A DNA stretch of 64,000 bases from Marinobacter sp. S0848L (GTDB lineage Bacteria > Pseudomonadota > Gammaproteobacteria > Pseudomonadales > Oleiphilaceae): positions 124,001 to 188,000 of the forward strand of contig NZ_JALKAQ010000002.1 in the NCBI RefSeq assembly GCF_023016065.1, read 5' to 3'. The notes beneath the pieces were generated by a model. The model searched no databases. It worked only from the letters and a program-made list of their open reading frames with translations, and was not told the origin of the DNA. Numbering within the stretch: the stretch's first letter is position 1; each line of letters opens with the position of its first letter. The translations under genes were made by a program, and so were the position numbers. Of the stretch, positions 1 to 9,535 are shown piece by piece.

Positions 1-272
1 AGAAGCCGGCCCTGAAGCGTCCCGCCCGCTTTAGGGTGTTGCTCCTGAATGATGATTACACCCCGATGGATTTTGTGGTGGAAGTGTTGATGACGTTCTT
101 CGGTATGAACGAAGAGAAGGCGACGCAGGTGATGCTGCTCGTCCATACGCAAGGAAAGGCCGTATGTGGGGTATATACCCGCGACATCGCAGAAACGAAA
201 GCGGCGCAGGTGAACCAGTATTCTTCAGAATGCGAACACCCGTTGCTTTGCGAGATAGAACGCGCGGACTGA
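1..272 (+). CDS. clpS: ATP-dependent Clp protease adaptor ClpS (5' partial)
   Basis: ClpS binds the N-domain of ClpA and delivers substrates carrying N-terminal Leu, Phe, Trp or Tyr to ClpAP. The reading frame is open from the first bases of the window (codons begin at base 3), so the true start lies upstream. The visible part opens with KPALKRP and has the conserved [13 protein letters not shown] segment, which forms the N-degron pocket, followed by the [17 protein letters not shown] helix. It ends 18 bp before clpA, the usual clpS-clpA arrangement. A GTG inside the frame at 36 is not the start, because family residues precede it. Confidence 0.95.
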   Translation, partial: KPALKRPARFRVLLLNDDYTPMDFVVEVLMTFFGMNEEKATQVMLLVHTQGKAVCGVYTRDIAETKAAQVNQYSSECEHPLLCEIERAD

Positions 273-290
273 CAGACCTAGGGGTAGCCC

Positions 291-2561
291 ATGCTGAGTA
301 AAGATCTTGAATTTACGCTGAATACAGCCTTCAAAAATGCCCGCGACAAGCGCCATGAATTCATGACCGTGGAGCATTTAATGTTGGCTCTTCTGGAAAA
401 TGAATCGGCAGTGGGAGTGTTAAAGGCCTGTGGTGCAGACCTCAAGCAGCTTGAGGATGAATTGATTGAGTTTGTTGATTCCACAACACCGCTGATTCCG
501 TCCAGCGACGGCGACCGGGAAACCCAACCAACACTTGGTTTTCAGCGTGTGCTGCAGCGGGCCGTGTTCCACGTTCAGTCCTCGGGCAAAAAAGAAGTGA
601 CTGGCGCTAATGTGCTGGTGGCCATCTTTAGTGAACAGGAAAGTCAGGCGGTCTATGTTCTCAAGAAGCAGAACATTGCCCGGATCGACGTGGTGAATTT
701 TGTTTCTCACGGTATTTCCCGTGTCCAGGGTGCCGAGGATCAGGAAGGAACCGATCACGCAGCGCAGGAAGATGCAGGCGAAGAAAGCGGCCATGCACGC
801 CCGTTGGAAAGTTACGCTGCAAACCTGAACGAGCAAGCCCGCGAAGGGCGTATTGATCCTTTGATCGGTCGAGAGGTCGAGGTAGAGCGGGTTGTGCAGA
901 TTTTGGCTCGCCGCCGGAAAAACAACCCGTTGCTGGTGGGCGAGGCTGGCGTGGGTAAAACCGCCATTGCAGAAGGCTTGGCCCGGCGCATTGTTGACGG
1001 TGAAGTGCCGGACATCATCTCGGACGCGGTGGTTTACTCGCTTGATATGGGCGCCTTGCTGGCGGGTACAAAATACCGTGGCGACTTCGAAAAGCGCCTG
1101 AAAGGGCTGCTCGGCGATTTGAAAAAGCAGGAACACGCGATTTTGTTCATTGATGAAATCCACACCATCATCGGCGCCGGGTCGGCCTCGGGTGGCGTGA
1201 TGGATGCGTCCAACCTGCTGAAGCCCATGCTCAGTTCCGGTGAGTTGCGTTGCATCGGTTCGACGACTTATCAGGAGTTCCGGGGCATCTTCGAGAAAGA
1301 CAGCGCCCTGGCGCGTCGTTTCCAGAAGATTGATGTCAACGAGCCGAGCGTGGACGACACGTATCAGATCCTCAAGGGCCTGAAACCAAGCTTTGAAAAG
1401 CACCATGACCTGACCTATACCGATCAGGCGCTCAGGGTTGCAGCAGAGCTGGCGGACCGCTACATCACCGACCGGCACATGCCGGACAAAGCCATTGATG
1501 TGATTGATGAAGCGGGCGCGCGCCAGCGTCTGCAGCCGGAAGACAAACGCAAGAAATCGGTTGAAGTGGTTGATATTGAGGATGTGGTGGCCAGCATTGC
1601 CCGGATTCCGCCGAAGAATGTGTCCACCAGCGACAAAGATCTTCTGCGCAATCTGGAGCGCAACCTGAAGATGGTTGTGTTTGGGCAAGACCCGGCGATC
1701 GAATCTCTGTCTACCGCCATCAAGCTGGCTCGTGCAGGCTTGAAAGCGCCAGAGAAACCGGAAGGCGCATTCTTGTTCGCAGGTCCGACCGGGGTGGGTA
1801 AAACCGAGGTGACCAAGCAGTTGGCCAAAGTTCTGGGTATCGAGCTGGTCCGCTTTGATATGTCGGAATACATGGAACGACACACCGTGTCGCGCTTGAT
1901 TGGCGCGCCTCCGGGCTACGTGGGTTATGACCAGGGCGGGCTGCTGACTGAGGCAGTCAACAAGCACCCGCACTGTGTGTTGCTGCTGGATGAAATCGAA
2001 AAGGCGCATCCGGAAGTGTTTAACCTGCTGCTGCAGGTAATGGATCACGGTACGCTGACGGATAATAATGGCCGCAAGGCGGATTTCCGGCATGTGATTC
2101 TGGTGATGACCACCAACGCTGGTGCAGAAAACATGGCTCGACGCTCGATTGGTTTCAGTGAGCAGGACCACAGCACCGATGGCATGGAGGTAATCAGCAA
2201 AACCTTCACGCCGGAATTCCGAAACCGTTTGGACGGCATCATCCAGTTCGGCGACCTGCAGAAGGGCACTATTACTCATGTCGTGGACAAGTTCCTGACC
2301 GAGCTGCAGGCGCAGCTGGACGAGAAACATGTGGTGCTGCATGTGAGCGAAGGGGCCAAGTCGTGGTTAGCAGAAAAAGGCTACGATGCGACTATGGGGG
2401 CGAGACCGATGGCGCGTTTGATTCAGGATAAGATCAAGCGGCCGCTGGCAGAGCAAATATTGTTCGGGAAATTGTCGGAGAAGGGCGGGGATGTGTTCAT
2501 CCAGCTCGAAAACGACGAGCTTGTCTTTGAATACGAAGACGAACCGGCAGAAGCTCTCTGA
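291..2561 (+). CDS. clpA: ATP-dependent Clp protease ATP-binding subunit ClpA
   Basis: Hexameric AAA+ unfoldase that partners with ClpP; it degrades ClpS-delivered N-degron and SsrA-tagged proteins in the cytoplasm. The protein has 756 residues, the usual ClpA length. An N-terminal Clp-N repeat domain covers roughly residues 1-145. The first AAA module has Walker A GEAGVGKT near residue 218 and Walker [10 protein letters not shown]. The second AAA module has Walker A GPTGVGKT near residue 498 and the ClpP-docking region after it. The family ClpP-loop is expected in the second module. The ATG at 291 follows AGGGGTAG. A strong terminator lies directly downstream, convergent with infA. Confidence 0.97.
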   Translation: MLSKDLEFTLNTAFKNARDKRHEFMTVEHLMLALLENESAVGVLKACGADLKQLEDELIEFVDSTTPLIPSSDGDRETQPTLGFQRVLQRAVFHVQSSGKKEVTGANVLVAIFSEQESQAVYVLKKQNIARIDVVNFVSHGISRVQGAEDQEGTDHAAQEDAGEESGHARPLESYAANLNEQAREGRIDPLIGREVEVERVVQILARRRKNNPLLVGEAGVGKTAIAEGLARRIVDGEVPDIISDAVVYSLDMGALLAGTKYRGDFEKRLKGLLGDLKKQEHAILFIDEIHTIIGAGSASGGVMDASNLLKPMLSSGELRCIGSTTYQEFRGIFEKDSALARRFQKIDVNEPSVDDTYQILKGLKPSFEKHHDLTYTDQALRVAAELADRYITDRHMPDKAIDVIDEAGARQRLQPEDKRKKSVEVVDIEDVVASIARIPPKNVSTSDKDLLRNLERNLKMVVFGQDPAIESLSTAIKLARAGLKAPEKPEGAFLFAGPTGVGKTEVTKQLAKVLGIELVRFDMSEYMERHTVSRLIGAPPGYVGYDQGGLLTEAVNKHPHCVLLLDEIEKAHPEVFNLLLQVMDHGTLTDNNGRKADFRHVILVMTTNAGAENMARRSIGFSEQDHSTDGMEVISKTFTPEFRNRLDGIIQFGDLQKGTITHVVDKFLTELQAQLDEKHVVLHVSEGAKSWLAEKGYDATMGARPMARLIQDKIKRPLAEQILFGKLSEKGGDVFIQLENDELVFEYEDEPAEAL

Positions 2562-2569
2562 AGCAACAA

Positions 2570-2595
2570 AAAAGCCCCGCATTAGCGGGGCTTTT
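2570..2595. terminator. Bidirectional rho-independent terminator between clpA and infA
   Basis: An 11-bp perfect stem (AAAAGCCCCGC / GCGGGGCTTTT) with a 4-nt ATTA loop. An A-run on one side and a T-run on the other make it usable by both convergent genes. Confidence 0.9.
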
Positions 2596-2612
2596 CAGAT
2601 GTCACGAGAGCA

Positions 2613-2831
2613 TTAACGGGCGCGGTAAACGATGCGGCCCTTGCTCAGGTCATAGGGAGTCAACTCTACCTTGACCTTGTCTCCAGTCAGAATGCGGATG
2701 TAGTTCTTGCGCATCTTTCCTGAGATGTGTGCGGTCACAACGTGGCCGTTAGACAGCTCAACGCGGAACATGGTGTTCGGAAGGGTGTCTAGAATAACGC
2801 CTTCCATTTCAATGACATCTGATTTCGCCAT
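2613..2831 (-). CDS. infA: Translation initiation factor IF-1
   Basis: IF-1 occupies the 30S A site during initiation and assists IF-2 and IF-3. The 72-residue protein is exactly the bacterial length and is a single OB-fold, with the family segments [34 protein letters not shown] and C-terminal GRIVYR. It sits between clpA (convergent) and bpt (same strand, 80 bp upstream). The clpA-infA-bpt-aat association is widespread in proteobacteria. Confidence 0.98.
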   Translation of the reverse strand: MAKSDVIEMEGVILDTLPNTMFRVELSNGHVVTAHISGKMRKNYIRILTGDKVKVELTPYDLSKGRIVYRAR

Positions 2832-2911
2832 TCAGTAAAAACCTCGTTCGGAATACTTTCGGTGATTTTAAATTGCGCAATTCTGCCTGAATTCTTGCCG
2901 TTTGGCAAAAA

Positions 2912-3625
2912 TCAGCGGTTGCTCATTTCATGCCACTGGCCATCTTGCAGGGCTTCGATGGGTCTGTAGCGGGTTTTGTAGTTCATTTTTTTACAATCTT
3001 TAATCCAGTAACCCAGATAAAGGTGGGGCAGCTCTCGTTCTTTGGCTTCTTGTATTTGCCACAGCACAGCAAATGTTCCGAGGCTGCGATGCTCGTACTC
3101 CGGCGCGAATACGGTATATATCGCTGACAGGCCATCGTCGAGTAAGTCGATGGCGGCCAGACCTATCAGTTCGTCGCCTAAAGAGATTTCCAGAAACCAG
3201 GAGTCGGTGGAGCCTTCGACTAAAAACGACGTGAATTGTTCTCGCGTCGGCGGGTACATGTCGCCGTCTTGATGGCGTTCTTCGATGTAGTGCGCGTACA
3301 AGCGGTAGTAACGCTCGCTGTAGGCTGCCGGAACGAGCCGGCATTGCAGGTCGTCATTCTTTTTGAGCACTCTGCGCTGGCTTCGATCTGGCTGAAAATC
3401 ATCCACTTTCAGGCGTACAGGCACGCAAGCCGAGCAAGATTCGCAGTGCGGCCGATAGTAATGCGAGCCGCTGCGACGAAAACCCAGTGCCGTGAGCTGG
3501 CTGTAGAGTTTTTTATCTATTTCCGCCCGCGGGTCTACAAACATCGTTGTGGCTTCACGATCAGGAAGGTAGCTGCAATCGTGGGCGGGGGTCGCAAAAA
3601 ACACGAGCGTTCGGAGATTACTCAT
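2912..3625 (-). CDS. bpt: Aspartate/glutamate leucyltransferase (Bpt, ATE family)
   Basis: Transfers Leu from Leu-tRNA to proteins beginning with Asp or Glu, creating a type-2 N-degron that ClpS recognises. The protein has 237 residues. The N-terminal ATE domain carries the cysteine cluster HDCSYLPDR and HCESCSACVPVR, which is characteristic of arginyl/leucyl-tRNA-protein transferases, and the C-terminal half has a GNAT-like fold with YLGYWIKDCKKMNYK. It lies 9 bp downstream of aat, so the two are probably co-transcribed. Bacterial members of this family on record (Vibrio Bpt) use Leu rather than Arg; that specificity is inferred here. Confidence 0.93.
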   Translation of the reverse strand: MSNLRTLVFFATPAHDCSYLPDREATTMFVDPRAEIDKKLYSQLTALGFRRSGSHYYRPHCESCSACVPVRLKVDDFQPDRSQRRVLKKNDDLQCRLVPAAYSERYYRLYAHYIEERHQDGDMYPPTREQFTSFLVEGSTDSWFLEISLGDELIGLAAIDLLDDGLSAIYTVFAPEYEHRSLGTFAVLWQIQEAKERELPHLYLGYWIKDCKKMNYKTRYRPIEALQDGQWHEMSNR

Positions 3626-3634
3626 GCGTTTCTC

Positions 3635-4339
3635 CTAACGAGGCCACTGCCATGTAAAATTCCACCCTGACTCTTTGGGCTTGGCGTCTACACATGCTTT
3701 GAGTATAGATAAAAATTCCCGGCGGGAAACTGTTGTCGCCCCCATGGATAACAGGTGGCTGCTCTCCACCTGGCAATCCATAATCTCGTAGCCCCATTCT
3801 TGCAGTTGGTGAGCAAGGTGCACCATGAGAACTTTCGAGGCATTGGTTTCCAGCGAGAACATGGATTCACCGAAGAAACACCGCCCCAGGGCAACGCCGT
3901 ACATGCCGCCGGCAAGGTCGCCATTTTGGTTCCAGACTTCAATAGAATGAGCGATGCCGAGCCGGTGAAGTTCGCTATAGGCATCGATCATGTCATCCGT
4001 AATCCAGGTGCCTTCAGCCCGAGTCGATGCGCAAAGCCGGATGATTCGCCCAAAGCATTGGTCAGATGTGATGCGAAAACGCTGCTGATTGAGGGTGCGA
4101 CGAAGGCTTCGTGAGACGTGAACTTTTCCGGGGACCAGCACGCACCTAGGGTTAGGCGACCACCATAAAATGGGTTGGTCATCACTGAACCAAGGGAAGA
4201 TTCCGTTCCGGTAAGCCAGTTGCAGCCTGTCTGCAGACAAATCCCCACCGACGGCCAACAGGCCGTCGGGGTCGTCTAAGGCTTCTTCGGCGGGAGGGAA
4301 CCAGAGTTTATCTGGCTCAATCCACGGTAAAGACGTCAT
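3635..4339 (-). CDS. aat: Leucyl/phenylalanyl-tRNA--protein transferase
   Basis: Attaches Leu or Phe to proteins with N-terminal Lys or Arg, producing the degron read by ClpS/ClpAP. The 234 residues match the Aat family length. Diagnostic motifs are FPPAEEALDDPDGLLAVGGDL near the N-terminus, GIFPWFSDDQPILWWSPNPR and the catalytic GMYGVALGRCFFGESMFS. It starts 15 bp after trxB ends on the same strand, so trxB-aat-bpt may form an operon. Together with clpS, clpA and bpt it completes a full N-degron pathway inside 4.3 kb. Confidence 0.97.
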   Translation of the reverse strand: MTSLPWIEPDKLWFPPAEEALDDPDGLLAVGGDLSADRLQLAYRNGIFPWFSDDQPILWWSPNPRCVLVPGKVHVSRSLRRTLNQQRFRITSDQCFGRIIRLCASTRAEGTWITDDMIDAYSELHRLGIAHSIEVWNQNGDLAGGMYGVALGRCFFGESMFSLETNASKVLMVHLAHQLQEWGYEIMDCQVESSHLLSMGATTVSRREFLSILKACVDAKPKESGWNFTWQWPR

Positions 4340-4354
4340 GTGGACCGGCTCGCC

Positions 4355-5380
<1,026 letters not shown>

Positions 5381-5459
5381 CTATCATGAATTTGATTGGC
5401 TGCCATTTGTTTCACAGTATACCGTTCATTGACGTTGGCTATCTGAATAGAGCCGGGAA

Positions 5460-6368
5460 TCAAAGGACCGATACTGTGCTCAGCAGTTGGCGAACACGCT
5501 CTTGGCTTTTGCCGGTTTCGCCTTGTTCCAGGCGATGTTCGGCCACCGACGGGAATACCGCTTGAAGATCGTCGGGTAGTACGTGATCGCGCCCGGCCAT
5601 TAACGCCCAGGCTTTGGCTGCGCGCAACAATCCCAGGCCAGCCCGGGGTGATAGGCCGTACATCAGGCCCGGCATCCGACGGCTTTGTTCCAGTAATCGC
5701 TGCAGGTAATCGAGCAGAGCAGGGCTGGCGGATACTTTCTCAGCGGCCGCTTGAGCCTGCTCCAGTTCTGCCTGTGGCAGGATTGCCTCAAGGCGGTCCG
5801 TTAATGCTCTTCTGTCTTCGCCTTCTAATAATTCGCGTTCTGCTTTTGGATCCGGGTAGCCCAGTTTCAGGCGCATCAAAAAACGGTCAAGTTGTGATTC
5901 CGGTAACGGGAAGGTGCCGCCTTGTTCGATCGGGTTTTGAGTGGCGATTACGAAAAACGGAGAGGGCAATGGGCGGGTTTCACCTTCGATCGAAACCTGC
6001 CGCTCTTCCATGGCTTCCAGCAGGGCGCTTTGGGTGCGCGGGGATGCCCGATTGATTTCGTCGGCCAGCACCACTTGCGCAAAAATGGGGCCGGGGTGGA
6101 ACACCAGGCTGTTGGCTTGCTTGTCGTACATGGAATAGCCCAGCACGTCCGCCGGCAGCAAGTCGTTGGTGAACTGGATTCGCTGATAACTCAGCCCCAT
6201 GATGCTGGCCAGCGCATGGGATAAGGTGGTTTTGCCCATGCCGGGAATATCTTCGATCAGCAGGTGGCCGCGAGCGAGCAAGCCGCACAAGGCAAGGCGT
6301 ACCTGTGGCTCTTTTCCCAGCAAGATAGTGTTGAGTTGGTTAACAACCTTGTCCAGTTTTTGCTTCAT
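5460..6368 (-). CDS. MoxR-family AAA+ ATPase
   Basis: MoxR ATPases act as chaperones that mature partner enzymes or complexes, usually together with DUF58 and von Willebrand A proteins. The 302-residue protein shows Walker A DIPGMGKTTL near residue 45, Walker B VVLADEINRASP and sensor-1 VIATQNPIEQ, followed by the C-terminal lid with GLSPRAGLGLLRAAKAWAL. It starts 7 bp downstream of aguB, so it probably shares that transcript. No DUF58, vWA or transglutaminase partner is adjacent, which is unusual for the family; the client is unknown. Confidence 0.9.
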   Translation of the reverse strand: MKQKLDKVVNQLNTILLGKEPQVRLALCGLLARGHLLIEDIPGMGKTTLSHALASIMGLSYQRIQFTNDLLPADVLGYSMYDKQANSLVFHPGPIFAQVVLADEINRASPRTQSALLEAMEERQVSIEGETRPLPSPFFVIATQNPIEQGGTFPLPESQLDRFLMRLKLGYPDPKAERELLEGEDRRALTDRLEAILPQAELEQAQAAAEKVSASPALLDYLQRLLEQSRRMPGLMYGLSPRAGLGLLRAAKAWALMAGRDHVLPDDLQAVFPSVAEHRLEQGETGKSQERVRQLLSTVSVL

Positions 6369-6375
6369 GCGTTGG

Positions 6376-7296
6376 TTAATCCCTGACCCGTTTCAGAATG
6401 TCGCCGTAGGCATCGATGCGCCTGTCTCTCAAGTACGGCCAGATTCTGCGAATGGATTCCGATCGGTTGCGGTCTAAGGTGGTGATCAGGATGCCTTCTT
6501 GCTCATCGTCGGCCCGCGCAAGAAATTCGCCCTGAGGGCCGCAGATGAAGCTGTTGCCCCAAAAAAGAATGCCGTCGGTCTGACCTGACGGGTCTGGTTC
6601 TGTGCCTACCCGGTTTGGTGCGATTACCGGCAGGTTGTTGGCCACGGCATGGCCCCGCTGCACGGTAACCCAGGCATCCAACTGACGAGCCTGCTCGTCT
6701 TGGTCGTCGGTAATGTCCCAGCCAATGGCTGTTGGGTAGATCAGCACTTCGGCCCCCGCTAGCGCCATCAGGCGTGCGGCTTCCGGGTACCATTGATCCC
6801 AGCAAACCAAAACGCCCAACTTGCCCACCGAGGTTTGGATGGGTGTAAACCCGCTGCTGCCGTCGTTAAAGTTTGCGTCGCCCGGAGTGAAATAGAATTT
6901 TTCGTAAAAGCCCGGGTCGTCGGGTATGTGCATTTTTCGATAGATGCCGGCAAGGCTGCCGTCCGACTCATAAACGACGGCGGTGTTGTGATAAACCCCA
7001 TTCATGCGGCGTTCGAAAATCGAGCCTACCAACACGATACCGAACTCTTTCGCCAGTGCTGACAATCGGTTGCTGGTTGGACCGGGAATAGGTTCGGCCA
7101 ACTCGAAAACATCGGTGTCTTCCGTCTGGCAAAAATACAGGGTGGCGTGCAGCTCCTGTAAAACCACCAATTGCGCGCCGCCTTCTGCCGCCTCACGAAT
7201 TAACCGTTCGGACGTGGCCAGACTGACCGCTTTGTCGTGACTGCAGCGTTGCTGGATGGCGGCAACGGTCAGCGAGTTGGAGGCTTTCTGGGTCAT
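6376..7296 (-). CDS. aguB: N-carbamoylputrescine amidase
   Basis: Hydrolyses N-carbamoylputrescine to putrescine, CO2 and ammonia, the last step of the agmatine route. It is a nitrilase-superfamily protein with the Glu-Lys-Cys triad visible in LQELHATLYF, YRKMHIPDDPGFYEKFYF and VLVCWDQWYPEAARL. The ATG at 7296 (MTQKASNS) overlaps the aguA stop by 4 bp (ATGA), which favours it over a start 39 bp upstream. The 306-residue length fits plant and Pseudomonas AguB. Confidence 0.95.
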   Translation of the reverse strand: MTQKASNSLTVAAIQQRCSHDKAVSLATSERLIREAAEGGAQLVVLQELHATLYFCQTEDTDVFELAEPIPGPTSNRLSALAKEFGIVLVGSIFERRMNGVYHNTAVVYESDGSLAGIYRKMHIPDDPGFYEKFYFTPGDANFNDGSSGFTPIQTSVGKLGVLVCWDQWYPEAARLMALAGAEVLIYPTAIGWDITDDQDEQARQLDAWVTVQRGHAVANNLPVIAPNRVGTEPDPSGQTDGILFWGNSFICGPQGEFLARADDEQEGILITTLDRNRSESIRRIWPYLRDRRIDAYGDILKRVRD

Positions 7297-8345
7297 ACTT
7301 CGACGACTCCCGCGGGAACCTGCATGGTGACGCAATGCAAACTGCCATGCTGATGAATCAGTGGGCGGCAGTTGATGGGGATGATTTCCCGATCTGGAAA
7401 AATGTCACCCATAACGCGTATGGCCTCTTGATCTTGCGGCACTTCGTAAGTTGGTAAAAGCACAGCGCCATTGATGATCAGAAAGTTAGCGTAGGTTGCG
7501 GGTAGCCGCTCGCCGTCTTCGTCGAAAATCGCATCCGGCCAAGGCAATGCGGTTAATTTATAGGGCGTTCCGTCTTTTTGGCAGAAGCCTTGTAGCTCTT
7601 CTTCCATGGCGGCGAGTGCGCTGTAATGCTCGTCAGCGACATCCGGGCAGGCCACGTAGCAGATGTGGTCTGGTGCGCAGAAGCGGGCCAGAGTGTCGAT
7701 GTGACTGTCGGTGTCGTCGCCGGCCAGATAACCATGGTTCAGCCACAGGATGCGGTCTGCACCCAGCATTTCGGTAAGCAATTGCTCTATGCTGGTGCGA
7801 TCCATTGTCGGATTGCGGGATGGCGTGAGCAGGCATTCGCTGGTGGTTAGGAGCGTTCCTTCACCGTCCGATTCTATGGAGCCGCCTTCCAGCACGAAGT
7901 CCACGGTTTGCATGGGGTGCTTGCCAAACACACGGGCGCCGGCCAAATGCATGTTGAGCGCGTTGTCTTTTTCCCAGTTAAATTTTCCGCCCCAAGCATT
8001 GAACTTGAAGTCGATCAGGGTGGGGCCGTCTTCTGTCGCAACGGTGATTGGGCCGTGATCTCTCACCCAGGTGTCGTTAGCTGGAGCGGGCACGGTGATG
8101 ACTCTGCCGGGCAATTGGTTGTCCTCTGCCCAGGTATTGAGTTCGCCGCCGAGCTCTTGTAACCGCGCAACGTATTCGCAGCTGATAATCAGGTGCTCGA
8201 AACGGAGAGTGGCCTTGGCGATTGCCAGAAAAACTGGCTCTACCTCGGGCATCACGCTGGCCCAATCGGTGCCAGGGTGTGGCCAGGTTAGCAGGACGGC
8301 GCTCTGGGGTGCCCACTCGGCAGGCAAAACTCGTTTGGAACTCAC
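7293..8345 (-). CDS. aguA: Agmatine deiminase
   Basis: Converts agmatine to N-carbamoylputrescine plus ammonia. It is a 350-residue protein of the guanidino-modifying (pentein) fold. The signature elements are DTWVRDHGPITV, FVLEGGSIESDGEGTLLTT, GDDTDSHIDTLARF and the catalytic Cys in HQHGSLHCVTMQVP near the C-terminus. It is translationally coupled to aguB by an ATGA overlap. Together they make putrescine from agmatine; no agmatine transporter or AguR regulator is visible nearby. Confidence 0.96.
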   Translation of the reverse strand: MSSKRVLPAEWAPQSAVLLTWPHPGTDWASVMPEVEPVFLAIAKATLRFEHLIISCEYVARLQELGGELNTWAEDNQLPGRVITVPAPANDTWVRDHGPITVATEDGPTLIDFKFNAWGGKFNWEKDNALNMHLAGARVFGKHPMQTVDFVLEGGSIESDGEGTLLTTSECLLTPSRNPTMDRTSIEQLLTEMLGADRILWLNHGYLAGDDTDSHIDTLARFCAPDHICYVACPDVADEHYSALAAMEEELQGFCQKDGTPYKLTALPWPDAIFDEDGERLPATYANFLIINGAVLLPTYEVPQDQEAIRVMGDIFPDREIIPINCRPLIHQHGSLHCVTMQVPAGVVEV

Positions 8346-8445
8346 TGTATTAAGCCACCTTGGTTCGCAAAAACTGCCATTCTATCTGACCGTTATCGGA
8401 ACGTCAGGCCAAGAGAGAAGAAACTTGTCATTCCAACTAATGTAT

Positions 8446-8751
8446 TCAGTGTTTCGGACGTTTTACCACAGCGTGCATGACGAGGTCGCGCTCGAAATAG
8501 ACGACGAAGTCTGAATAATGCCACTGACTGATGGGTGGTTGGCCAACCGGGCCCTGAATGTCGAGGGGGTTGCCCCAGCGCTGGCGCACCGATGCCTGGC
8601 TCATGCCATTAGCGGGCAGGCTGATTGCGCTGCGATCCGCTTGACTGCCGACCGGGATCGCCAGATCTTCTGCCTGAACGGCCGGTACCATGGCGGTGGC
8701 CAGAAGGGCTGCGAGGCCGATTGCTGCGCCCAGGTTGTGTTTCTTTTTCAT
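8446..8751 (-). CDS. Small exported protein, BamE/SmpA-like C-terminal motif
   Basis: A 101-residue protein starting at the ATG at 8751. GGAG lies just upstream of this ATG, inside a longer frame that opens at 8763. An N-terminal signal peptide (MKKKHNLGAAIGLAALLATA, then a cleavage site around VQAED) points to the periplasm. The mature part contains GMSQASVRQRWGNPLD and YSDFVVYFERDLVMHAV. This resembles the SmpA/OmlA (BamE-type) pattern of a short helix, a G-x-P turn and two strands. There is no lipobox. It precedes aguA on the same strand with a 100-bp gap; function unknown. Confidence 0.7.
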   Translation of the reverse strand: MKKKHNLGAAIGLAALLATAMVPAVQAEDLAIPVGSQADRSAISLPANGMSQASVRQRWGNPLDIQGPVGQPPISQWHYSDFVVYFERDLVMHAVVKRPKH

Positions 8752-8852
8752 TGCGGACTCCATTAATGCTGAATTTGCTCCGGCCCTTTTGGCACATGGA
8801 TAAAGCGTAATATGGTGAAAAGCTTACGAAAAGCCAACTCTTTACTGCGAGT

Positions 8853-9440
8853 TTACTGTTTTTGTTTCTGTCGTATTTGCCACCGCATCACATGACGGGC
8901 AATTTGTTGGCGGCTACTTTCGTCCAATTCGACGAATGCGGCCTGAACCCACGTGCCCTCTGCGGTGGTGCGGTCGAGTTCGATCACTCGGGCAATCCCT
9001 TGTGGTTGGTAAAGTTCGGGTGGCAAGGTCATGCGCACGGCCATTCGATCCCCGGCCTGCCACGCGGAGTAGTGGCTGAAAAAGGCCAAGCCACCTTCGC
9101 TCAGCGTCACATCTTGCCAGTCATCCGGTTGCAACGGATTTTGCTCAAAGGCGATAATGCGCGCCAGCGTATCCAGCTTGCTATTCAGGGTGGTTATCAG
9201 GCCGGTTAGTAAGCGGTCGCGTTCGGCAAGGTTAGCCAGATGGGTTTTTATGTCTTGGTCTAGCCGACGGTATTCGGCTTTCAATGCGTCCAGCGGCGTG
9301 TCGGTAAACAGGTCGGGATCTGCCGGAGCGTTATCGTCGAGTCGCCGGACTTCTAGCCCGATACGATCCTGAATCCGGAAAAACTCCCGACGATCTTGTG
9401 GCGACCGGGGCGTTGAGCCCGTAGTATCTTGGCTTGGCAT
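8853..9440 (-). CDS. PilZ-like domain protein with interrupted motif
   Basis: A 195-residue cytoplasmic protein starting at the ATG at 9440, preceded by GGAGAAAG. An RRxFxR-type element (DRREFFRIQ) near residue 20 and a VTLSEGGLAFFS element near residue 120 resemble the two halves of the c-di-GMP-binding PilZ signature (RxxxR and D/NxSxxG). About 80 residues of predicted helix separate them (LKAEYRRLDQDIKTHLANL and following, heptad-like). It is divergent from the lol genes. Binding of c-di-GMP is inferred only. Confidence 0.65.
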   Translation of the reverse strand: MPSQDTTGSTPRSPQDRREFFRIQDRIGLEVRRLDDNAPADPDLFTDTPLDALKAEYRRLDQDIKTHLANLAERDRLLTGLITTLNSKLDTLARIIAFEQNPLQPDDWQDVTLSEGGLAFFSHYSAWQAGDRMAVRMTLPPELYQPQGIARVIELDRTTAEGTWVQAAFVELDESSRQQIARHVMRWQIRQKQKQ

Positions 9441-9535
9441 TCTTTCTCCGGATAGCTGAGAAAATTGATAGTACAAAGTAGTTTAGCAGTTTCTTAAACC
9501 ACGACAGACCCGAAGGTAGCGACAGGCACCTCCCC

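Noticed and set aside
420..2342. A 640-codon open frame opposite clpA
   Set aside because: It is antisense to a well-conserved gene and has no family resemblance or ribosome site; a codon-bias shadow.
3236..3670. A 144-codon frame opposite bpt
   Set aside because: Antisense shadow; bpt has all family motifs.
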